Shown piece by piece: positions 39,370 through 47,309 of a stretch of 64,000 nucleotides of DNA (the stretch's first letter is position 1; each line of letters opens with the position of its first letter). The position numbers were made by a program, and so were the translations under genes. The notes below the pieces were generated by a model. It was not told where the DNA came from, made no database searches, and saw only the letters and a program-made list of their open reading frames with translations. The DNA lies in contig JBBINH010000007.1 in the NCBI GenBank assembly GCA_037443945.1, positions 34,060-98,059 of the forward strand, written 5' to 3'. The stretch comes from SSF26 sp037443945. GTDB lineage: Bacteria > Chloroflexota > Anaerolineae > J102.

Positions 39370-40719
39370 TCAGGCACCGAGCAAAAGCGGCCGCGTCTGC
39401 AAACGCTCGCCAATCAGGGCGACCAGGGTGCGCATGAAGGTGCGGGTGACCAACACGGCCGTGAACATGGAGATAAGGACACCGATGCCCAGCGTCACGG
39501 CAAAGCCCTGGACAATGGAAGCGCCAAAACTGGAACCGAAATAGTAGAGGATGACACAGGTGATGAGAGTCGATAGGTTCGAATCGAGGATGGAGGTCCA
39601 GGCCCGGGCAAAACCGGCCTCGACGGCATTCGCCAGGCTGCGCCCCGCCCGCAGCTCCTCCTTCATCCGTTCGAAGATGAGGATATTCGCATCCACGGCC
39701 ATACCCGTCGAAAGTAAGAAGCCGGCAATACCGGGCAGGGTAAGCACCACCGGCACCAGCTTATAGACGCTGAGATTGAGCGCGGCATAGAGCATCAGAG
39801 CCAGGCTGGCCAGGAAACCGGGCACCCGATAGTAGGTGATCATGAACAGCAATACCACGATGACGCCGATCGTCCCCGCCGTGATACTGGAACGAACCGA
39901 ATCCTGGCCCAACCGCGGGCCTACGGTCCGCACGGCCGCCACCTCCAGAGGGACGGGCAAGGCGCCGTAGCGCATCTGCACGGCCAGATTTTGCGCCTCT
40001 TCCAGGGTGAAGTTCCCCTCAATGATGCCGCTATCGCTGATGGCCGCCCGCACCACCGGGGCCGACAACACCGTCTTATCGAGGACAATACCCAGGAACT
40101 TGCCGATATTCTGGCTGGTGTACTCCTGGAAAAGCCGGGCCCCTTCGGGCTTGAAGCGGAAAGCGATGAAGATGGCCTGCGTGGTGGGATCGCGGCTCAC
40201 ATCCACCGATTCCAATTTGTCTCCGGTTACCACCGTACGATAGACCACGGTCGTCGTGGCCACATCGGTGGCATCGAGTGAGGTGACAACCCGGGTGCCG
40301 ACGGGGACCGGGTTATCGCCCATGTCCACGAACTCAAGCTGGCCGGTGCTGGCCAGGGTGGCGATGGCGGCGTCGGGATTGCGGATACCGGGTAGGGCGA
40401 CGATAATGCGATCGCCGCTGACCTGGACTTCGGGTTCGGCCACGCCCAGACCGTTAACGCGGCGTTCGATGATGGTGCGGGCCGTGTTCATATCTTCGGT
40501 CGTGGCCTGGCCGCCGGCAGGGGGTTTGGCCTGGAGCACGACCTGGGTACCCCCTTGCAGGTCCAGGCCCAGCTTGAGGTCGAGAACGGTATCATCAGGC
40601 TGATGAGGCGCCACAATGCGCACGAACCAGCCCGGTTTGGTCATCGGCAGAGCCAGAAAGGCTGCCAAGACCGCCAGCAGCAGGATAAACACGAGAGCGA
40701 TCAGGGTGCGTGAGCTCAT
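39370..40719 (-). CDS. secD: Protein translocase subunit SecD
   Basis: A 449-residue membrane protein: one N-terminal helix (LIALVFILLLAVLAAFLAL), the conserved LKLGLDLQGGTQVVLQA strand, the exported P1 domain, and five C-terminal helices with GMAVDANILIFERMKEELRAG, the SecD helix-4 signature, and AVTLGIGVLISMFTAVLVTRTF. It forms the SecDF motor with the next gene. The start is ATG 40719 (MSSRTLIAL); longer in-frame starts would put a polar stretch before the first helix. Confidence 0.96.
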   Translation of the reverse strand: MSSRTLIALVFILLLAVLAAFLALPMTKPGWFVRIVAPHQPDDTVLDLKLGLDLQGGTQVVLQAKPPAGGQATTEDMNTARTIIERRVNGLGVAEPEVQVSGDRIIVALPGIRNPDAAIATLASTGQLEFVDMGDNPVPVGTRVVTSLDATDVATTTVVYRTVVTGDKLESVDVSRDPTTQAIFIAFRFKPEGARLFQEYTSQNIGKFLGIVLDKTVLSAPVVRAAISDSGIIEGNFTLEEAQNLAVQMRYGALPVPLEVAAVRTVGPRLGQDSVRSSITAGTIGVIVVLLFMITYYRVPGFLASLALMLYAALNLSVYKLVPVVLTLPGIAGFLLSTGMAVDANILIFERMKEELRAGRSLANAVEAGFARAWTSILDSNLSTLITCVILYYFGSSFGASIVQGFAVTLGIGVLISMFTAVLVTRTFMRTLVALIGERLQTRPLLLGA

Positions 40720-40852
40720 GAGCAGAAGGTCGATCAAGAGAAGCGGGCAGCCAGGAGCCACCCTTGCGGAGGTGCACTGCAAACTGAGGGATTATAGGAA
40801 GCTCTCGAAAGGCATGTCAAAAACCGGGCCCCCGCGGGCAGCCCTTTCAGGG

Positions 40853-41245
40853 TCAGGGTATCCATCCCCTGTCTCGCAGACAGGCGAGCACCTGGGCCAA
40901 AACCTCGTCCGGGGTCAATCCGTCGGTGAGCACATAGCAATCGGCATGGGCGCGCGCATGGGCCAGTCGCCGCCGTTGCTCGGCCAGATAGGCATCGTGC
41001 AAATCGAGATGAGGATAACGCGCCCGCACGACCGGTCCGCTGGCGTCGAGATAGACCAGGACATCGGCAGGATTCCGCCGTCGCCACAAGTCGGGCACAC
41101 CCGAATGCTCCTGGGAGACCTGCCAGGCCTGATAACCCAAGGCGGTCAACCGTTGGGCCAGCGTGGTCTTCCCGCTGCCGCAGATGCCGGCAATCTTGAT
41201 GCGGAGAGGACGCGTCGGGGCAAGAGGACCGGTCTCATCCGTCAT
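40853..41245 (-). CDS. Small P-loop nucleotide kinase-like protein
   Basis: A 130-residue protein with a Walker A loop GICGSGKTTLAQRL (near residue 20) and an Asp-containing strand ADVLVYLDASGP that could be Walker B. The short length and an Arg-rich lid (AYLAEQRRRLAHARAHADCYVLTDGL) recall adenylate-kinase or shikimate-kinase-like folds. The substrate is unknown. Its ATG overlaps the stop of the SpoIIE-like phosphatase gene by four bases, and that gene follows the zinc-ribbon membrane gene by five bases, so the three form one operon, probably in signalling. Confidence 0.75.
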   Translation of the reverse strand: MTDETGPLAPTRPLRIKIAGICGSGKTTLAQRLTALGYQAWQVSQEHSGVPDLWRRRNPADVLVYLDASGPVVRARYPHLDLHDAYLAEQRRRLAHARAHADCYVLTDGLTPDEVLAQVLACLRDRGWIP

Positions 41246-41982
41246 GCGGCCGTGCGGGCCCGACTCCAGGCGCCGCTAATCCGCTCGGGAACGGGTAAGC
41301 TCATCTGCAACCGCCGCACCGTATCCTGGGCCGGGGTCGTCACCCGCATGACCACCACCGTCAGGTCATCGCCGGGACGACCCTGTTCGCATTGCCAGGC
41401 CTGGGCCAGGATGTCATCGGCATAGCCGCGGGCGGCCAGAGTCGGGGGGAGGCTCGAGACCCACTCGGTCAGGGCCAGCGGTTGGCCATAGCGCCGACCT
41501 GCCGTCCACACCCCATCGCTAACGGCGACGATCACCAGACCGGGTTGTAAGGGGAACTCGGTGATAACGGGACGGGTCCGGGCATAGATACCCACCGCCT
41601 CACTGGGGCGGTCGAGCAGCAACCATTCGCCTTCGGCATAGACCAGCACCGGCGCCCGGCTGTTGCGCGAGATCACGGCCGTACCGGTCTCGAAATCGGC
41701 CGAGAGGATGATCAGCTCGGCGCTGACCTGCCCACGGCGCTGGGTACGGAGGTAGTCGTGGGCGGCACGGGCGGCGGCGCCATCGCGCACACCCTCGGCC
41801 AGGAGGGCGATCGCCTTGCGCGCCACCAGGTTGCTGATCGCCTTGGCCGCCTGGCCGCTCTGCTGACCGTCGACCAGGACGACCGAAATCCCCCCGCGCG
41901 GTCGCTCGATAACCTCGACCGTATCACCCGATTCCCCGACGGCGTATTTCTCCACCTTGGCAACGGCTATCTGCACTTCCAT
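41242..41982 (-). CDS. SpoIIE/PP2C-type protein phosphatase
   Basis: A 246-residue phosphatase of the SpoIIE-like PP2C group. Metal-site segments are ISVVLVDGQQSGQAAKAIS (Asp-Gly of the first metal site), LVIVAVSDGVW (second site) and GRPGDDLTVVVMRV (last aspartates). Such enzymes dephosphorylate Ser/Thr, often on anti-sigma antagonists. No anti-anti-sigma gene is adjacent; instead it sits between a membrane zinc-ribbon protein and a P-loop kinase-like protein in a compact operon. There is no sensor domain in this chain, so input may come from the membrane protein. Confidence 0.82.
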   Translation of the reverse strand: MEVQIAVAKVEKYAVGESGDTVEVIERPRGGISVVLVDGQQSGQAAKAISNLVARKAIALLAEGVRDGAAARAAHDYLRTQRRGQVSAELIILSADFETGTAVISRNSRAPVLVYAEGEWLLLDRPSEAVGIYARTRPVITEFPLQPGLVIVAVSDGVWTAGRRYGQPLALTEWVSSLPPTLAARGYADDILAQAWQCEQGRPGDDLTVVVMRVTTPAQDTVRRLQMSLPVPERISGAWSRARTAA

Positions 41983-41987
41983 AAGCC

Positions 41988-43472
41988 CTAACGGCGCACA
42001 ATCACAGGAATGGTCAACCGGAAAGAGCCGTCGCGCAACGACCAGGCCTGCACGCTCACCTGCGCCGTCGCGCCGCCGGTCTCCGGCGGTATGGTAAAGC
42101 GAACCGTAATCGCCTCGCTCAGACCCGGCGGTAAGAACACCGTATGCACCTGGAACGGATCGCAGCTACCGCTCCCGTTGCAGATGACCACCTGCCAGCC
42201 TGTCGGTAACTCCTGAACCCACAAACGCACCCCCATCCCGTCGTCCAGATTGCCGCGATTGGTCAGAAGGATGGTGACATCGGGGCCGGGGCCGTCATAG
42301 GCTTCGGGCGCTGCGCTCCAATCCACGAAGACCCGGGTCGGGGTGGGCGTGGGGATAAAGGTGGCCGTGGGCGTGGGCGTGGGGGTACGCGTGGGCGTGG
42401 GGGTCGGGGTTTTGGTAAGGGTGGGTGTGGCCGTGGGTGTAGGCGTGGCCGTGGGCCACGGCGTGGGCGAGATGGTGAACGTCGGAGTCGGCGAAGGAGT
42501 ACCCGGCAGGACGGTGACGGTCAGCGTGCGTTTTTCCGTCACACCGGTCAGGCTGACCACCAGCAATTCGTAGATGGTGGTTTTGGTCGGACAATCCTGA
42601 CGACTGGCTGCCGCTGCTACCACCACGCTGTTCAAGCGCACTTCGCTCGCATTGCGCACATCCCAGGCCAGGATCACACATTGCCCCACCTCGATGCTTG
42701 TCTTGGAGACGGTAAAGTTGATGACGAGACCGCCGGGGGTAAAGGTCGGAGTGACGGTGGGGGTGAAGGTGGGCGTGCCGACCGCCGGGGTGAGGGTGGG
42801 TGACGGGCGGCGGGTGGGAGTGGCGGGGGGTGGAATCTCCGGCTCAGGCGTATCCGTGGGAGGGAACGGTGGGATGGGTGTATCGGTAGGCAGAGGTGTC
42901 GCCGTCGGCAGCGGTGACGGAGTGGGTGTTTCGGCGATGGGCGAAGGGGTCAACTCAACCGGTCCCGATATGGCGGTCGGCGTGGCCATCACAACGACGA
43001 TAACGACGGCCGTGGGCGTGGCCGTAGACGGGATGATGCCGACGATGGGAGCCGTCGCAGGCGTGGTGGGAGGCAATACGGTAGCAAACAGCGCACGCCA
43101 GCTCAGATAGACGGCCAACAACCCACTGCACAAGAAAATACCCAATAAGATGCCGCCGAGGATGATGGCGAGAGAGCGATCGCGGCTTGGTCCGACCATG
43201 CCGGCCGGGCTGGCCCCGACAGGACCGGCCTGGGTTGGGACGGCGGCCAGAGGCGGAGGCAGCGAGCCGGTGGTGGTTGCCGGGGCACCGTGCAGGGCCA
43301 TGTAGCGCGGGCAATGGGTGTATTGCCCGCCCAAACAGAAAACGGCCTGTTCGGAAAGCGGGATCGCTTCGCGTGCCACCGTAGCGTAGCAACGGTTCTC
43401 AAAGCTGGGATAGTTCAGATGGACCGTCGGGTCATCCAGCAAACCCAAATAGGGACAAACGGGGGCACTCAT
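41988..43472 (-). CDS. Membrane protein with N-terminal cysteine (zinc-binding-like) motif and Pro-Thr linkers
   Basis: A 494-residue protein. The first 60 residues hold CPYLGLLDDPTVHLNYPSFENRC, then FCLGGQYTHCPRYM, a four-cysteine motif found at the N-terminus of many Chloroflexota membrane proteins and probably a zinc site facing the cytosol. One membrane helix (AIILGGILLGIFLCSGLLAVYLSW) follows. Outside come two Pro/Thr-rich linkers (about 145-235 and 325-395) around a small immunoglobulin-like domain (INFTVSKTSIEVGQCVILAWDV), and a last beta domain with CNGSGSC. The end is LTIPVIVRR. The first gene of an operon with a PP2C phosphatase. A perfect TATAAT six bases before the ATG supports the start at 43472 and a leaderless message. 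Confidence 0.78.
   Translation of the reverse strand: MSAPVCPYLGLLDDPTVHLNYPSFENRCYATVAREAIPLSEQAVFCLGGQYTHCPRYMALHGAPATTTGSLPPPLAAVPTQAGPVGASPAGMVGPSRDRSLAIILGGILLGIFLCSGLLAVYLSWRALFATVLPPTTPATAPIVGIIPSTATPTAVVIVVVMATPTAISGPVELTPSPIAETPTPSPLPTATPLPTDTPIPPFPPTDTPEPEIPPPATPTRRPSPTLTPAVGTPTFTPTVTPTFTPGGLVINFTVSKTSIEVGQCVILAWDVRNASEVRLNSVVVAAAASRQDCPTKTTIYELLVVSLTGVTEKRTLTVTVLPGTPSPTPTFTISPTPWPTATPTPTATPTLTKTPTPTPTRTPTPTPTATFIPTPTPTRVFVDWSAAPEAYDGPGPDVTILLTNRGNLDDGMGVRLWVQELPTGWQVVICNGSGSCDPFQVHTVFLPPGLSEAITVRFTIPPETGGATAQVSVQAWSLRDGSFRLTIPVIVRR
42343..42480 (-). repeat. Low-complexity Pro-Thr coding tract
   Basis: An array of imperfect GTGGGCGTG-like hexamer/nonamer units on the plus strand that encodes (T-P)n on the minus strand inside the membrane zinc-motif gene. 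A second, weaker tract of the same kind covers about 42750-43010. These are coding repeats, likely to vary in number by slippage. Confidence 0.7.
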
Positions 43473-43478
43473 AAGGGC

Positions 43479-43484
43479 ATTATA
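43479..43484 (-). promoter_or_regulatory. Perfect -10 box, predicted leaderless promoter of the zinc-motif/phosphatase operon
   Basis: TATAAT on the minus strand, with GCCCTT (six bases) before the ATG. The start site would fall on the start codon. No -35 match is at the normal distance. Confidence 0.6.
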
Positions 43485-43758
43485 AAGCAAAGATGGGGTA
43501 TCGCGTAGCCACAAAGGCCTTATCGCATATGGCCGCCCGGTTATCCCGCTGGCCCGGCCTGCTGCCATCGGGATAACACACCGCAGATCGGCGATGGTAT
43601 AGATAGGACGATTCGGAGCAGGCGATCGGGGCACCCGGCCCGCGCTGGCGACCCTTGCCGGCTTCGGCCTGTGCGTTGGACTTTGCCCGTAGCGCAAAGA
43701 GTGCCACTTGGCTAAGGTGCAGTAGGAGGATAAGAGAGCGACAGATATCGATGGTCTT

Positions 43759-43788
43759 TTGGTAGAACAAGTGGGAAAATGCTACAAT
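43759..43788 (+). promoter_or_regulatory. Promoter of the TauE-family gene
   Basis: TTGGTA (43759-43764) and TACAAT (43783-43788) are 18 bases apart, with TGC before the -10. The leader would be about 48 bases and includes AAGGAAG before the ATG. Confidence 0.55.
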
Positions 43789-43842
43789 GTCGCGCCTTCG
43801 GTTATTGTTGTCGGCATCCTTATTCGCTAAAGGAAGACAAAA

Positions 43843-44691
43843 ATGAACGAAACCATAGATGAAACCAAATTAGCCTCTCCAGACTCTATCGTCGTTCCGG
43901 TATTCCATCATGCTGTTTCCCTGGTTTTTGGCTTGCTGACCGGGATTGCAGCCGGTCTTATCGGTGTTGGCGGTGGTGAATTCCGGTTGCCGCTTTTGCT
44001 TTTCTATTTCAAGCAACGCCCCAAAACGGCCGCAGCGGTCAATCTTTTGGTCGGTCTGTTCACGGTAACCCTGTCGGTGCTCCGGCGGTGGAGTCTGCAT
44101 TCGTGGCGTCCGGATGAGATGACCTTTGCGGCGGTGCTGGCCGTAGCCTCGGTCGGGGGCGCCCTTGTCGGCGCCCGTCATGCGCATCGCCTGGCCTCGC
44201 AGCGGCTCCGTCGTCTTATCGTTTTCTATCTGCTCCTCGTCGGGCTGTGGATGCTTTTTGAGGCCTTTGCCGGGACCGAACATGTGCTCTGGGCCCCAGC
44301 CGGTGGGATCAAGCTCGTGGGGGGATTCATCCTGGGTTTTGTCATTGCCTTTATCAGCGTGACGTTCGGTGTGGCCGGCGGCGAAATGCGTATCCCGGCC
44401 CTGCTTTATCTCTTCGCCATCCCCATCAAAGAGGCCGGCACCATCAGCCTGGTCGCCTCGGTGCCGACGGTGGCCATGGGGACGCTGAGCTATCGGCTAC
44501 TGGGTCATCTACCACGGCCGGCCGTCGTCGTGGCCGCCATCATGGCGGCGGGTTCCCTCATCGGTGTGCTCATCGGCACGGCGCTGTTGCCGCACGTGGA
44601 CCGACACACCCTCAAGGGCATCTTGGGTTTGATCCTGATGCTGGCAACGGTGGCGCTGGTGTGGAAGCAGGGAGGTCGCGAATCGGCGTGA
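43843..44691 (+). CDS. TauE/SafE-family anion (sulfite/sulfonate) exporter
   Basis: A 282-residue membrane protein with about eight helices in two repeats, as usual for TauE/SafE. Each repeat opens with the same glycine-rich motif: GLLTGIAAGLIGVGGGEFRLPLLL and GFVIAFISVTFGVAGGEMRIPALLYLF. Members move sulfite, sulfonate-derived or related organic anions out of the cell. The window's sulfate-activation genes and cysteine-related genes make a sulfur role plausible, but no such gene is adjacent. AAGGAAG seven bases upstream supports the ATG at 43843. Confidence 0.88.
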   Translation: MNETIDETKLASPDSIVVPVFHHAVSLVFGLLTGIAAGLIGVGGGEFRLPLLLFYFKQRPKTAAAVNLLVGLFTVTLSVLRRWSLHSWRPDEMTFAAVLAVASVGGALVGARHAHRLASQRLRRLIVFYLLLVGLWMLFEAFAGTEHVLWAPAGGIKLVGGFILGFVIAFISVTFGVAGGEMRIPALLYLFAIPIKEAGTISLVASVPTVAMGTLSYRLLGHLPRPAVVVAAIMAAGSLIGVLIGTALLPHVDRHTLKGILGLILMLATVALVWKQGGRESA

Positions 44692-44694
44692 CCT

Positions 44695-44720
44695 ATCGAG
44701 GGTCCTATCATGCCCTCGAT
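44695..44720 (+). terminator. Weak terminator-like hairpin after the TauE-family gene
   Basis: ATCGAGGG (44695-44702) pairs with CCCTCGAT (44713-44720) around a 10-base loop, four bases after the stop codon. No T run follows, so termination efficiency is doubtful. Confidence 0.45.
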
Positions 44721-44832
44721 CATGACTTTCGGCACTGGTGCCTATGACCTCCGGGCACTATCCTAGAAGATGAACGATGGACCGTCCGCAGAGCCCATCG
44801 GCCCCCATCTCAAGTGACTCGGAGGAAATCTT

Positions 44833-45351
44833 ATGGACTCACCAACCCTCACTTCCAACAAACCCAGGCGCCGTTCGGCTTTGATCGGCGGGGCGCTCCT
44901 GATCGCCATTGGCGTTCTGACCCTGCTGGCACAGCTTGGGATTCTCGAAAACCTCGACGTCCTCTTTCTGCCCATCCTCGGCGCCTTATTCCTGATTTGG
45001 GGATTGAGCACCCGCACCTTTGGCCTGGTCATCCCCGGTGGTGTGCTCGGCGGCATCGGCCTGGGCATCTGGCTGCTGCGGGGTCCCCTTGCCGATGCGG
45101 CCGAACCGGTGCAGGGCGCCGGTTTCATGTTTGCCTTTGCCGCCGGTTGGGGTCTGATCGCTCTGCTTTCCCGGATAACGGCCGACACGCCGCAATGGTG
45201 GCCGCTTATCCCCGGTGGCATTATGGCCGCGATCGGCGGACTTCTTCTGGCCGGTGAGACCGGCACCCGCATCCTGGAGCTGAGTGGGTATTTCTGGCCC
45301 GTGCTCCTCATCGTGCTGGGGCTTTGGATCCTCTGGCGACGACGCTCTTGA
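44833..45351 (+). CDS. Small membrane protein (LiaI/LiaF-like or DUF5668-like)
   Basis: A 172-residue protein with about six hydrophobic segments, an Arg-rich N-terminus (NKPRRRSALIGGALLIAIGVLTLLAQLG) and a Trp/Arg end (FWPVLLIVLGLWILWRRRS). The repeated pattern ...FxP-I-L-G-A-L-F-L-I-W-G-L and ...YFWPVLLIVLGLWIL is typical of DUF5668/LiaF-type transmembrane repeats, which often regulate two-component systems. A histidine kinase/response regulator pair lies directly downstream, which fits. GGAGGAAA precedes the ATG. An intrinsic terminator follows, so it is probably not co-transcribed with the kinase. Confidence 0.75.
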   Translation: MDSPTLTSNKPRRRSALIGGALLIAIGVLTLLAQLGILENLDVLFLPILGALFLIWGLSTRTFGLVIPGGVLGGIGLGIWLLRGPLADAAEPVQGAGFMFAFAAGWGLIALLSRITADTPQWWPLIPGGIMAAIGGLLLAGETGTRILELSGYFWPVLLIVLGLWILWRRRS

Positions 45352-45373
45352 GCCGCCGCGCGTTCGGCTTCCC

Positions 45374-45403
45374 AAACCGGGCATCCGTTGGGTGCCCGGT
45401 TTT
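45374..45403 (+). terminator. Intrinsic terminator
   Basis: AAACCGGGCA (45374-45383) pairs perfectly with TGCCCGGTTT (45393-45402), loop of nine bases, with T's at its 3' foot. It separates the small membrane protein gene from the histidine kinase gene. Confidence 0.7.
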
Positions 45404-45438
45404 GATTCGGTGTACTCGTCGTGCCGGGCAAAATGGAT

Positions 45439-45444
45439 TATCAT
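45439..45444 (+). promoter_or_regulatory. -10-like box, predicted leaderless promoter of the histidine kinase gene
   Basis: TATCAT is followed by six bases (AGCCTT) and the ATG at 45451. No -35 match at the usual distance. Confidence 0.4.
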
Positions 45445-45450
45445 AGCCTT

Positions 45451-46647
45451 ATGCCTGCAACGACTGCCCCGTCCCGACGGCCGGAGCCGGCTTTGCTCAG
45501 CAGCTATGTCGTCATTGCGGTCATGACGGTGCTGGGCCTGGTCGTCTTCCTGGAATCCGGACAGCCCCCTCGGTGGGCGGCGCTGGGGCTGTTGGCCGCC
45601 TTCGATCTGCTCGTGCTGTTGCCCGATCGTGCTCTGGGCGGGTTCAAGCAACGGGTTCCCCACCTGTATCTGAGCACGGCCACCACTCTGGCCGGCACCC
45701 TCATCGCCCTTCCTCCGGTCAATCCCTGGTTTGCCGTGCTCTTTTTTATCCTGGGTCCGGAGGCTATGCTCCGTTTTCCCCGGCAAATCGGCTATGCCTG
45801 GGTCGGCACCTTTGCTGCCGTCACCGTGGCCGTCTTCTGGCTTGTTGGTCGCGGGGAGCCAGGTCTCTTTTTCACAGCCCTTATCTACATCGCCGGGTAC
45901 TTCTTCTTCGTCGCCTTTGCCACGCAGACCGCCCTGGCCCAAGCTGCCCAGGCTGAGAGCCAACAGCTTTTGCGAGAGCTCCATGAGGTCCACACCCGTC
46001 TGCAGACCTATGCCGCCCAGGTTGAAACCCTGGCCGTGGCCGAAGAGCGCAACCGCCTGGCCCGTGAGATGCACGATACCCTGGGTCATCGCCTGACGGT
46101 AGTGGCCGTCCAGTTGGAAGCCATCATCCGTCTGATCGTCGCCGATCCGGAACGGGCAACGGCGATGGCCAGGGCCGCCCGCGAGGAAGTGCGCACCGCT
46201 CTGGCCGAATTGCGCCAGACCGTAGCGGCGTTGCGGACGCCGTTGCAAGCCGACCTGCCTTTGGAGCCGGCCTTGCGCCGCCTGGCGGCCGAGTTTGAAA
46301 CGGCTACCGGTCTGCCCGTAACCTTGCATCTGCCGGCCGCACTTCCGGTCCTGCCGGCAACGTATCGTCTGGCCCTCTACCGGGCCGCCCAGGAGGGTTT
46401 GACCAATATGCAAAAGCATGCGGCGGCGACCCAGACCTGGCTTACCCTAACCGCTACCGATGGTCAGGTCAGTCTGAGCATCGCCGATGATGGCCGGGGA
46501 CCGGCCACTAATGCCGTCGGTGGTTTTGGTCTGCGCGGGTTGCGCGAGCGTGCCGATTACCTGGGCGACACCGTCACCTTGCGCCCCGGTCCCCAGGGTG
46601 GTACCGAGTTGGTGATGACCTTGCCGCTGGAGATGAACCATGGCTGA
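45451..46647 (+). CDS. Sensor histidine kinase (HisKA_3/NarL-type partner)
   Basis: A 398-residue kinase. The N-terminal about 160 residues carry five to six membrane helices without a large outer domain, so it may sense something in the membrane. A short coiled coil (AAQAESQQLLRELHEVHTRLQTYAAQVETLAV) leads into the HisKA_3 dimer helix EERNRLAREMHDTLGHRLTV with phospho-His208. The ATPase domain has YRAAQEGLTNMQKHA (N box) and SIADDGRGP with GGFGLRGLRERADYLGG-like GDTVTL (G boxes). It phosphorylates the response regulator encoded next, whose start overlaps by eight bases. The preceding LiaF-like membrane protein may tune it, as in LiaFSR. Confidence 0.9.
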   Translation: MPATTAPSRRPEPALLSSYVVIAVMTVLGLVVFLESGQPPRWAALGLLAAFDLLVLLPDRALGGFKQRVPHLYLSTATTLAGTLIALPPVNPWFAVLFFILGPEAMLRFPRQIGYAWVGTFAAVTVAVFWLVGRGEPGLFFTALIYIAGYFFFVAFATQTALAQAAQAESQQLLRELHEVHTRLQTYAAQVETLAVAEERNRLAREMHDTLGHRLTVVAVQLEAIIRLIVADPERATAMARAAREEVRTALAELRQTVAALRTPLQADLPLEPALRRLAAEFETATGLPVTLHLPAALPVLPATYRLALYRAAQEGLTNMQKHAAATQTWLTLTATDGQVSLSIADDGRGPATNAVGGFGLRGLRERADYLGDTVTLRPGPQGGTELVMTLPLEMNHG

Positions 46648-47302
46648 AACCGTGCGCGTGCTGTTAGTCGACGATCAGCGGCTCATGCGTGAGGGCTTGC
46701 GTACCTTGCTGGAGCTGGAACCGGGTCTTGAAGTCGTCGGCGAGGCCGGTAACGGCGAAGAAGCCCTGGCCGCCTACAAACGTCTGCGGCCTGATGTCGT
46801 GCTGATGGACGTGCGCATGCCGGTCATGGACGGCGTTGAGGCCACCCGTCATCTGCGCGCCCGGTTTCCGACCGCACGCGTCATCATCCTGACCACCTTC
46901 GACGACGATGAGTACGTCTTGGAAGGGCTGCGCGGGGGCGCTCTGGGTTATCTGCTCAAGGATGTCTCGGTGCAGGATTTGGTCGAGGCCATCCAGACCG
47001 TTATGGCCGGCGGTGTTCTGATCGAACCCTCGGTTGCCCGCAAGGTGGTGGCCGAACTGGCCCGCCTACGTCCATCGGTATCGACTTCCCCGCGCTCGGC
47101 CGAACTGCTCTCCGAACGCGAACGGGAGGTGCTGCAGTTGCTGGCCGAGGGTCTGACCAACCGCGAGATTGCCGAACGGCTCTTCCTGGCCGAAGGGACG
47201 GTCAAGAATTACGTGACCACCATCCTGGGCAAGATCGGCGCCCGCGACCGCACCCAGGTCGCTCTCCGCGCTCGCGAACTGGGTCTGTCAGGCAGGGAGT
47301 GA
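46640..47302 (+). CDS. LuxR/NarL-family response regulator
   Basis: A 220-residue regulator. The receiver domain has VLLVDDQ at the start, phospho-acceptor Asp57 in VVLMDVRMP, and LTTF and LLKD segments for the Thr and Lys of the active site. The C-terminal NarL helix-turn-helix reads LSEREREVLQLLAEGLTNREIAERLFLAEGTVKNYVTTILGKIGARDRTQ. It is the partner of the overlapping histidine kinase. Likely targets are unknown; a self-regulated operon including the LiaF-like gene would fit the LiaFSR pattern. Confidence 0.95.
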   Translation: MAETVRVLLVDDQRLMREGLRTLLELEPGLEVVGEAGNGEEALAAYKRLRPDVVLMDVRMPVMDGVEATRHLRARFPTARVIILTTFDDDEYVLEGLRGGALGYLLKDVSVQDLVEAIQTVMAGGVLIEPSVARKVVAELARLRPSVSTSPRSAELLSEREREVLQLLAEGLTNREIAERLFLAEGTVKNYVTTILGKIGARDRTQVALRARELGLSGRE

Positions 47303-47309
47303 TGCCACC

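Larger units (their letters stand above)
43473..43842. other. Divergent intergenic region
   Basis: A 370-base spacer between the membrane zinc-motif gene (-) and the TauE gene (+). It holds the minus-strand -10 box at 43479-43484 and the plus-strand promoter at 43759-43788. I see no gene, repeat or riboswitch in the remaining sequence. Confidence 0.6.

Noticed and set aside
42343..43010. Regular GTGGGCGTG-like repeats that look CRISPR- or VNTR-like
   Set aside because: They are short imperfect units in frame with a Pro-Thr linker on the minus strand; there are no unique spacers of constant length and no cas genes.
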